Shown: positions 6,966-11,973 of the stretch, one piece after another | How the letters are laid out: each line of letters opens with the position of its first letter | Position numbering within the stretch: position 1 is the first letter of the stretch | DNA from: JALZEG01 sp036258555 | GTDB lineage: Bacteria; Actinomycetota; CADDZG01; WHSQ01 | Direction: 5' to 3' | Assembly (NCBI GenBank): GCA_036258555.1 | Contig: DATADL010000285.1 | Coordinates: forward strand, 1 to 11,973 | DNA: 11,973 bases | Notes under the pieces: model-generated | What the model saw: the letters and a program-made list of their open reading frames with translations, nothing else | What the model was told of the DNA's origin: nothing | The model's database searches: none | Translations under genes and position numbers: made by a program

Positions 6966-7871
6966 CTACTCCGAGGCGTAGCTCGGGAGCTCCTGCTCGG
7001 GGAAGTACTTCTTGAAGATCCTCGCGTAGGTGCCGTCCTGGAAGATCTCCTCGAGGGCGCCGTTGAAGGCCTCGAGCAGCGCGGGGTTGTCCTTGGCGAC
7101 CGCGATCGCGTACTCCTCGCCGGTCTCGATCTGCTCTACGACCTGCAGCTGGTCCCGGCCCTTGATCGCCTCGAGCGTGACCGGGAGGTCGTTGAACACC
7201 GCGTCGACCTGCCCCGCCTGCAGCGCCTGGTACATCTGGGGCGCCTTCGGGAACTGGACGAGCTCGACCCCGGTGAGGTTCTCCTCTGCGTAGAACGCGC
7301 CGGTGGTCGACGCCTGGACCGCGACGCGCGCTCCGTCGGGGAGATCGTCGACGCTCTTGACGTCGCTCACGCTCGTGTCGACCGTCAGCGACTGCAGCGA
7401 CGGGTAGATCGGGACGGTGAAGTCCACGAACTGCTTGCGCTCCTCGGTCACGTCGAACGCCGGCGAGCCCTCGGGGGCGTACGCCGTGACGGCCGCCGCG
7501 ATGATGTCGAACTTGTTCGACCTTTGCAGTTGCGTGAAGATCGTGTCGAAGTTCACGGTCAGCCAGTCGTCGTCGGTGTTCTCGAGACCGAGCTTGTCGG
7601 CGACCGCGCGGACGATCTCGACGTCGAACCCGACGAGCGCGCCGCTGTCGTCGTTGTACTCGAACGGCGGGTAGGGGATGTCCGAGCCGACCGTGATGTG
7701 GCCCGGCTCGACGAGCTTGAACTCGGCCTCGCCGCCGTCGTCACCGGCGTCCTGGGTCTCCTGAGCCGCGGGCTCGTTCGGCTCCTCGTCCTCGCCGCAG
7801 GCCGCGAACACCAGCGACAACGCCGCCAGCATCGCGATCAGGGTCAGCCACCGCTTGCCTCGTGCTTGCAT
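6966..7871 (-). CDS. Polar amino-acid ABC transporter substrate-binding lipoprotein
   Basis: This is a 301-residue periplasmic-type binding protein (SBP_bac_3 family) expected to be lipid-anchored outside the membrane. The N-terminus has a basic start, a hydrophobic core and a lipobox-like VFAAC (Cys25). An acidic flexible linker (about 26-50) follows, then the two-lobed domain from about 52: ITVGSDIPYPPFEY, GFDVEIVRAVADKLGL, and the lobe-2 elements VAVQASTTGAFY and VDAVFNDLP. The family ligand-binding region after AAAVT holds about 11 extra residues before TEERKQFVDFT. GTG (7874) directly precedes ATG (7871), and I prefer the ATG because AGGAG (7879-7883) is 7 bases from it and only 4 from the GTG. 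The gene begins right after the livF stop, so it is probably co-transcribed with the Liv genes. The substrate is a polar or charged amino acid; which one cannot be read. Confidence 0.94.
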   Translation of the reverse strand: MQARGKRWLTLIAMLAALSLVFAACGEDEEPNEPAAQETQDAGDDGGEAEFKLVEPGHITVGSDIPYPPFEYNDDSGALVGFDVEIVRAVADKLGLENTDDDWLTVNFDTIFTQLQRSNKFDIIAAAVTAYAPEGSPAFDVTEERKQFVDFTVPIYPSLQSLTVDTSVSDVKSVDDLPDGARVAVQASTTGAFYAEENLTGVELVQFPKAPQMYQALQAGQVDAVFNDLPVTLEAIKGRDQLQVVEQIETGEEYAIAVAKDNPALLEAFNGALEEIFQDGTYARIFKKYFPEQELPSYASE

Positions 7872-7878
7872 CACTTCA

Positions 7879-7883
7879 CTCCT
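7879..7883 (-). promoter_or_regulatory. Shine-Dalgarno of the binding lipoprotein gene, on the livF stop codon
   Basis: AGGAG on the - strand uses bases of the livF stop TAG (7882-7884) and sits 7 bases before ATG 7871. This physical overlap leaves no room for a promoter and is the main evidence that the polar amino-acid transporter is transcribed with the Liv genes. Confidence 0.75.
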
Positions 7884-8613
7884 ATTCCTCGCCGAGGTAC
7901 GCCTTGCGCACCTGGTCGTTGCCCAGCAGCTTCTTCGCGTCGTCCTCGAGCACGATCTCCCCCGTCTCGATCACGTAGCCGCGGCTCGCGGAAGAGAGCG
8001 CCATCTGCGCGTTCTGCTCGATCAGGAGCACGGGCACGCCCTCCGAGTTGATCTCCGCGATCACGTCGAAGACCCGCTCGACCACCTGCGGAGCGAGCCC
8101 CATCGACGGCTCGTCGAGCATGACGAGCTTCGGCTGCGCCATCAGCGCGCGGCCGATCGCGAGCATCTGCTGCTCGCCGCCCGAGAGCGTCCCGCCGGCT
8201 TGCTTGCGACGCTCCTTGAGACGCGGGAACAGCTCGTAGACGTGGTCCTCGATCTCCTTCAGCTGGCTCTTGGCGGTCCGCGAGCGGAAGGCGCCCATCT
8301 CGAGGTTCTCCGCGACGGACATGTTCGGGAAGATGTGGCGGCCCTCGGGCACCTGGATGATCCCGCGCTCGACCACGTCGTGGCTGCGGAGCGACGTGAT
8401 GTCCTCGCCTTCGAACAGGATCGCGCCCTGGTAGGGGCCGTGGACCATCGAGATCGCCCGCAACGTCGTCGTCTTCCCGGCGCCGTTGCCGCCGATGAGC
8501 GTGACGATCTCGCCCTGGTTCACCTTCAGGTTGACGCCCTTGACCGCCTCGATCACGCCGTAACGGACGTGGACGTCGCGGAGCTCGAGGAGCGGGGTTC
8601 CGTTGCTAGCCAT
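7882..8613 (-). CDS. livF: Branched-chain amino-acid ABC transporter, ATP-binding protein LivF
   Basis: This is a 243-residue ATPase of the hydrophobic amino-acid (HAAT) importer, partner of LivG on the LivH/LivM permease. Motifs are Walker A GGNGAGKTT (41-49), Q-loop IIQVPEGRHIFPNMSVAENL (Q87), signature LSGGEQQM (143-150) and Walker B LVMLDEPSMGLAP (D167, E168). The usual H-loop is replaced by IEQNAQ (199-203), a hallmark of LivF. The frame also offers an earlier start that would add 29 residues, but these are Pro/Arg-rich and antiparallel to nothing conserved. ATG 8613 gives the family length and has a G-rich GGAGG site about 10 bases upstream. The start overlaps the livG stop by 8 bp, so the two subunits are probably translationally coupled. 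The stop lies within the ribosome site of the next gene. Confidence 0.96.
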   Translation of the reverse strand: MASNGTPLLELRDVHVRYGVIEAVKGVNLKVNQGEIVTLIGGNGAGKTTTLRAISMVHGPYQGAILFEGEDITSLRSHDVVERGIIQVPEGRHIFPNMSVAENLEMGAFRSRTAKSQLKEIEDHVYELFPRLKERRKQAGGTLSGGEQQMLAIGRALMAQPKLVMLDEPSMGLAPQVVERVFDVIAEINSEGVPVLLIEQNAQMALSSASRGYVIETGEIVLEDDAKKLLGNDQVRKAYLGEE

Positions 8614-9457
8614 TGCCGGGCCCCCTCCCCACCTCGTCGGTGTCCTTCGGCGCCCCCGCCTGGGGGCGGTCCTCGGCCTCGCCGGCGTTGCCGCCGGCAC
8701 CGCTGCCGAGGTAGGCCTCGACGACCTTCGGGTCCTTCTGGACCTGCTCGGGCACGCCCTCGGCGATCTTCTCGCCGTGGTCCAGGACGGCCACCCGGTC
8801 GGAGAGACCCATGACGACCTTCATGTCGTGCTCGATGAGGAGCACGGTCACGCCGTCGTCGCGGATGCGGCGGACGAGGTCGCGCAGCCCGTTCTTCTCG
8901 GCGGGGTTCATGCCCGCGGCCGGCTCGTCGAGGAGTAGCAGCTTCGGCTTCGTCCCCAGGGCCCGGGCGATCTCGAGACGCCGCTGGTCGCCGTACGACA
9001 GGTTCTTGCCGAGCTCGTTGGCGAACTTGTGGATGCCGCAGTACTCGAGGAGCCGGAACGAGCGCTCCTCCCCCTCCTTCTCCTCGTGGTGGAAGCGGGG
9101 GCCGCGGAACATCGCCCCGAACACGCTCGTCTGGTGCCGCGCGTCGACGCCGACGAACACGTTCTCGAGCGCGGTCATGTTCGGGAACAGGCGGATCTGC
9201 TGGAACGTCCGGCAGATCCCCATGTCCACGATCTGGTCGGGGCGCTTCCCGGTGATGGACTCCGCGCCGAAGCCGACCTGGCCGGTCGTGGGCGTGTAGA
9301 CGCCGGTGATGCAGTTGAACAGCGTCGTCTTGCCGGCGCCGTTCGGGCCGATGAGCCCGAAGATCTCGCCTTCGTTGATCTCGATGTTGACGTCGGAGAG
9401 GGCCTTGAGGCCGCCGAACTCCATAGTCACGTTCTTGACCGTCATGTAACCCGCCAC
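8606..9457 (-). CDS. livG: Branched-chain amino-acid ABC transporter, ATP-binding protein LivG
   Basis: This is a 283-residue ATPase, partner of LivF. Motifs are Walker A GPNGAGKTT (37-45), Q-loop RTFQQIRLFPNMTALENV (Q86), signature LSYGDQRRLEIARAL (153-167), Walker B LLLLDEPAAGMNP (D177, E178) and the H-loop IEHDM (H210). The segment NMTALENVFVG and the end VVEAYLG are characteristic of LivG/BraF. After the family end near residue 251 there is a 32-residue Gly/Ala/Asp-rich tail (252-283) that looks disordered, and its coding DNA also carries the livF ribosome site. The start is GTG 9457, four bases past the livM stop, with AAGG about 9 bases upstream. An in-frame ATG at 9445 would lose four residues and has a poorer ribosome site. 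Confidence 0.96.
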   Translation of the reverse strand: MAGYMTVKNVTMEFGGLKALSDVNIEINEGEIFGLIGPNGAGKTTLFNCITGVYTPTTGQVGFGAESITGKRPDQIVDMGICRTFQQIRLFPNMTALENVFVGVDARHQTSVFGAMFRGPRFHHEEKEGEERSFRLLEYCGIHKFANELGKNLSYGDQRRLEIARALGTKPKLLLLDEPAAGMNPAEKNGLRDLVRRIRDDGVTVLLIEHDMKVVMGLSDRVAVLDHGEKIAEGVPEQVQKDPKVVEAYLGSGAGGNAGEAEDRPQAGAPKDTDEVGRGPGNG

Positions 9458-9461
9458 TGCG

Positions 9462-10688
9462 TCAGCCCTTCTTCTCTTCGTCGTAGAGGTCCGCGTCGCG
9501 CGCCTTGATCGCCTCGGCCGACTCGTCGACCACGACGGCGTCGGCCGCGCCGGCCTCGGAGAGCTCGGTCCGCCTTCGTTTGGCGGCGAGGAGGCCGCCG
9601 GGCCGGTAGATCATCACGATGATCAGCGCGAGCCCGAACACCGCGATCCGCCCGGTCTCGATGTTGAAGCCTAAGACGGCGCCGCTCGGCGACGCGTCCT
9701 GGATCACCGAGGGCAGGCCCTCGACGAGGATCGCCCCCAGCACCGCGCCCGCGATGCTGCCGAGGCCCCCGAGCACGACCGCGGACAGCACGAGGATCGA
9801 CTCGAGCAGCGGGAAGCTGTTCGGCGCGATGTATCCGCTCTTCACCGAGAAGATCCACCCGGCGATGCCGCTCGTCGAGGCGCCGATCACGAACGCGAAC
9901 ACCTTCATCTTCGTCACCGGCACGCCCATCGCGGCCGCCGCCACCTCGTCCTCGCGGATCGCCGCCCAGTACCGCCCCACCCTGGAGGAGTCGAGGTGCC
10001 TGATCATGATGACGGCGAGGATGATGGCGGGGATGCACAGGTACCGCCAGTAGGTGGTCGGATCGAGCCCGAAGTCGAAGTCGCCTACGGTGGGATGGGG
10101 GATGCCGGCGATCCCCCGGGACCCGTTCGTGATCTCGAGGTTGTTCGCCGCCTGCCGGACGATCTCGTGGAATCCGAGCGTGACGATCGCCAAGTAGTCG
10201 CCGCGCAGCCTCAACGTCGGGACGCCGAGCGCGAACCCGGCGAGCATCGCGACGATCACGGCGAAGGGGATCGACGCCCAGGGCGTCCATTCGACGATGT
10301 GGAACTGGTCGGGCGAGCCCGACTGCGTCATCAACGCAACCGTGTACGACCCCAGCATGAAGAACGCGATGTACCCGAGGTCCAGCAGGCCGGCGAGGCC
10401 GACGACCACGCTCAGGCCGAGCGTCAGCAGGATGTAGTACCCGACGTTGAACAGGACCGTGATGCCGAAGTTCCCCTGGAGCAGCGGCATCCAGTCCCGC
10501 TCGAGGAGCTCGGGGATGTACCACATCAGCACGCCCGCGAGCAGGTACTTGAAGTATCCGAGCCTGCGCCACCCGACGAAGACGACGTTCGCGCTGTTCA
10601 CGAACCCCTCGGGCAGACGGCCCGAGAGGCGCGGGAAGCGCTCGTCGAGGTACGTGCGGAAGTCGGAGGCCCCAGCCTTCGTCGCCAT
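9462..10688 (-). CDS. livM: Branched-chain amino-acid ABC transporter permease LivM
   Basis: This is a 408-residue inner-membrane permease that pairs with LivH. Family signatures are clear: GLLDLGYIAFFMLGSYTVAL (about 100-119), the strongly conserved LRLRGDYLAIVTLGFHEIVR (159-178), NGSRGIAGI (188-196), the ATPase-contacting loop AAIREDEVAAAAMGVPVTK (242-260) and VVLGGLGSIAGAVLGA (304-319). A soluble leader of about 45 residues precedes the first membrane segment. After YRPGGLLAAKRRR (361-373) there is a charged tail of about 35 residues ending in acidic and lysine-rich sequence, which probably lies in the cytoplasm. ATG 10688 immediately follows the livH stop (TAG then ATG, no spacer), implying coupled translation. 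The TGA stop is four bases before the livG start. Confidence 0.95.
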   Translation of the reverse strand: MATKAGASDFRTYLDERFPRLSGRLPEGFVNSANVVFVGWRRLGYFKYLLAGVLMWYIPELLERDWMPLLQGNFGITVLFNVGYYILLTLGLSVVVGLAGLLDLGYIAFFMLGSYTVALMTQSGSPDQFHIVEWTPWASIPFAVIVAMLAGFALGVPTLRLRGDYLAIVTLGFHEIVRQAANNLEITNGSRGIAGIPHPTVGDFDFGLDPTTYWRYLCIPAIILAVIMIRHLDSSRVGRYWAAIREDEVAAAAMGVPVTKMKVFAFVIGASTSGIAGWIFSVKSGYIAPNSFPLLESILVLSAVVLGGLGSIAGAVLGAILVEGLPSVIQDASPSGAVLGFNIETGRIAVFGLALIIVMIYRPGGLLAAKRRRTELSEAGAADAVVVDESAEAIKARDADLYDEEKKG

Positions 10689-11633
10689 CTAGCCACCGAT
10701 CCTTTCGCCGAGGATCCCGGTCGGACGGAAGATCAGCACGAGTGGGAGCAGCGTGAACGCGACGACGTTCTTCCACTCGGCGTCCAGACAGACGACGCTC
10801 ATGTTCTCGACGAGCCCGAGCAGGAGCGCGCCCAGCATGGCGCCGCGGATGTTGCCGATGCCCCCCAGGACGGCGGCGGTGAAGGCCTTGATCCCGGGGA
10901 TGAAGCCCATGTTCCACACGACGTTCCCGAAGAGCAGGCCGTACATCGCCCCGGCGACCCCGCCGAAGAACCCTCCGATGACGAACGTCGTGACGATGAC
11001 CCTGTCGATGTTGATCCCCATCAGCTGCGACGCCACGGGATCCTCGGAGAGCGCCCGGATGCTCCTTCCGGTGGCGGTCTGGTTGATCAGCCGGTCGAGG
11101 AACAGGAAGCAGACGAGTGCGCCGACCACGACGAGGATCTCGGGGTTGTTGATCCGGGAGTCGAGCAGGGTGAACCCGAAGGCGTCCGAGCCCGCGGCGA
11201 GGATGCTCGGGAAGTTCCGCTGCCCGGGGCCGAGGAGGAAGTCCTGCTGGAAGAGATAGGTGATGAAGAACGACGCGCCGATGGCGCTGATCAGATACGA
11301 GAGCCGCGCGGCGTTCCGGCGACGCAGCGGCCGGTACGCGGTGCGCTCGAGAAGCGCGGCGGAGACCGCCGCGGCGGCGCCCGCGACCAGCAGCATCGCG
11401 AGCAGCATCACGAGGAGCGTCAGTCCCGTCCTCGAGCCGGAGATCCCCAGCCACTCTCCGAACACGTAGAAGGCCGCGACGGCGCCGACCATGAAGATGG
11501 CGTCGTGGGCGAAGTTGATGAGCTTGAGGACGCCGTAGACCATCGTGTACCCGAGGGCTATGAGCGCGTAGAGGAAGCCCAGGATGATCCCGGTGACGAA
11601 CGTGGGCCCCAGGAGCCCTAAGTCACAGTTCAA
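10689..11633 (-). CDS. livH: Branched-chain amino-acid ABC transporter permease LivH
   Basis: This is a 314-residue inner-membrane permease of the HAAT importer. The N-terminal family signature GFLYALIALGYTMVYGVLKL (19-38) runs into INFAHDAIFMVGA (39-51). The coupling loop RSIRALSEDPVASQLMGIN (190-208) and the closing signature GFIPGIKAFTAAVLGGIGNI (243-262) are intact. The end RPTGILGER is typical. Where most relatives have Gly after FAH, this one has Asp44. The start I can support is the rare TTG at 11633, preceded closely by a G-rich tract (ACGGGGGGAC on the - strand). No ATG or GTG exists in frame before the conserved N-terminus. It is the first gene after the 193-bp gap that follows the binding-protein gene. 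Confidence 0.94.
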   Translation of the reverse strand: MNCDLGLLGPTFVTGIILGFLYALIALGYTMVYGVLKLINFAHDAIFMVGAVAAFYVFGEWLGISGSRTGLTLLVMLLAMLLVAGAAAAVSAALLERTAYRPLRRRNAARLSYLISAIGASFFITYLFQQDFLLGPGQRNFPSILAAGSDAFGFTLLDSRINNPEILVVVGALVCFLFLDRLINQTATGRSIRALSEDPVASQLMGINIDRVIVTTFVIGGFFGGVAGAMYGLLFGNVVWNMGFIPGIKAFTAAVLGGIGNIRGAMLGALLLGLVENMSVVCLDAEWKNVVAFTLLPLVLIFRPTGILGERIGG

Positions 11634-11826
11634 CCGTCCCCCCGTAGGTCGGTGATCCGCCGCCCTGTCGCTGTCGCCTGTGCCGCTCCGGCCGCACGCC
11701 CCGGCCGGCGTCGAGATTACGTCCTGCTTCCCGCCGGGACCACCTCGTCAGCGGAAAAGGGTCCCGAGCGGAAGGTGGCAGGGGCTCGCGCCCCTGCCAC
11801 CGGTATCGCCGAACGTCTCGAGCTTG
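11634..11826. other. Gap between binding-protein gene and livH
   Basis: This 193-bp stretch is the longest non-coding one in the window. It holds the hairpin at 11774-11801 and a second, weaker GC inverted repeat: CCGGCC at 11688-11693 against GGCCGG at 11703-11708. I see no convincing promoter for livH on the - strand. TAATCT (- strand, 11714-11719) lacks a partner -35 box. Read-through from the binding-protein gene is the simplest source of livH transcription. Confidence 0.6.
11774..11801 (-). terminator. GNRA-capped hairpin after the Liv binding-protein gene
   Basis: GGTGGCAGGGGC (11774-11785) pairs perfectly with 11790-11801, a 12-bp stem. On the - strand the 4-nt loop is GCGA, a GNRA tetraloop, which makes a very stable structure. 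It starts 25 bases after the stop of the binding-protein gene. The downstream - strand sequence begins TTCCGC, and a run of four T appears only about 16 bases later. It could therefore be a weak terminator or an mRNA 3'-end stabiliser that limits transcription into livHMGF, and not a full stop. Confidence 0.6.
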
Positions 11827-11973
11827 CTACTGCAGAAGCTCTGCAGCCGGGCCCACCGAGACGAAGTTCTCGGCGTCGTTGGACCACTCGTAGATCCAGA
11901 TGTCCTCGGGACCGCCGACGAACTCGCCGGACTCCTCCCAGCTGTAGGTCTTGGCGACACCTTCGTAGTTGGC
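11827..11973 (-). CDS. Branched-chain amino-acid ABC transporter substrate-binding protein, C-terminal end
   Basis: Only the last 48 residues are inside the window. The frame is open to the right edge and ends at TAG 11827-11829. The visible sequence (for example YEGVAKTYSWEESGEFVGG, then IWIYEWSNDAENFVSVGP) matches the end of type-1 periplasmic binding proteins of the LivJ/LivK family, where an aromatic-rich strand and a short C-terminal helix close the fold. Its position just ahead of livH, on the same strand, supports this. The binding protein would deliver leucine, isoleucine, valine or a related ligand (some family members bind amides, urea or aromatic compounds) to LivHM. Signal peptide and ligand-binding residues lie outside the window. 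Confidence 0.8.
   Translation of the reverse strand, partial: ANYEGVAKTYSWEESGEFVGGPEDIWIYEWSNDAENFVSVGPAAELLQ

Noticed and set aside
9996..11621. 541-codon open frame on the + strand, antisense to livM and livH
   Set aside because: It is rich in Asp, Glu, Arg, Gly and Pro with no recognisable domain, and mirrors two clear membrane permeases. High third-position GC removes stops from antisense frames, so this is a shadow.
11714..11719. TAATCT on the - strand as a -10 box for livH
   Set aside because: No -35-like hexamer lies at 16-18 bp, and the match to consensus is poor.
11748..11960. 70-codon frame on the - strand at the right edge
   Set aside because: It is rich in Ser, Arg, Pro and Thr and runs across the hairpin. 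The other frame over the same DNA encodes the recognisable end of a Liv binding protein.
1..11973. CRISPR arrays, tRNA or rRNA genes, insertion sequences, phage genes, defence islands
   Set aside because: I saw no regularly spaced repeats, cloverleaf-like sequence, transposase motifs or terminal inverted repeats. The window is accounted for by ordinary metabolic and transport genes.

Overview
The DNA is very GC-rich (roughly 70% by eye), with strong third-position G/C bias, GTG and TTG starts, and proteins of actinobacterial character. These include a Gly/Ala-rich lipoprotein binding protein, a matrixin-like secreted protease and a family-5 uracil-DNA glycosylase. I infer a member of the Actinomycetota, probably a non-model or environmental lineage. 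I cannot name the genus. No RNA gene, CRISPR array, transposon, phage gene or attachment site is visible, and the window reads as chromosomal core metabolism and transport.

Left part (1-5012). The window opens inside gltB, the large subunit of glutamate synthase (+ strand, about the last 1113 codons). Its 3' end overlaps, tail to tail by 42 bp, a UdgB-type 4Fe-4S uracil-DNA glycosylase gene on the - strand. Divergent from that is a secreted metzincin-type (matrixin-like) zinc protease on the + strand, whose third metal ligand appears to be Asp. A perfect hairpin sits between the protease gene and the convergent transport operon.

Right part (5071-11973). Everything here is on the - strand and looks like one long transcription unit, read right to left. 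It starts with the C-terminal end of a branched-chain amino-acid binding protein, then a GNRA-capped hairpin, then livH, livM, livG and livF. Within a few bases of the livF stop come a polar amino-acid binding lipoprotein, a strong intrinsic-terminator-like hairpin, an unusually long permease and a GlnQ-type ATPase. The gene junctions are tight: TAG next to ATG, 4-bp and 8-bp overlaps, and a ribosome site lying on the upstream stop codon. Two complete ABC importers of different families (HAAT/Liv and PAAT/Gln-type) therefore appear to be co-expressed. In each, the binding-protein gene comes first and is separated from its permease by a hairpin that could keep binding protein in excess.

The functional theme is nitrogen and amino-acid economy: glutamate synthesis beside amino-acid uptake. 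I do not see a convincing wholly new system. The points most worth a second look are the HAAT-PAAT operon fusion with its repeated hairpin layout, the extra N-terminal membrane domain of the polar permease, and the Asp-ligand protease.
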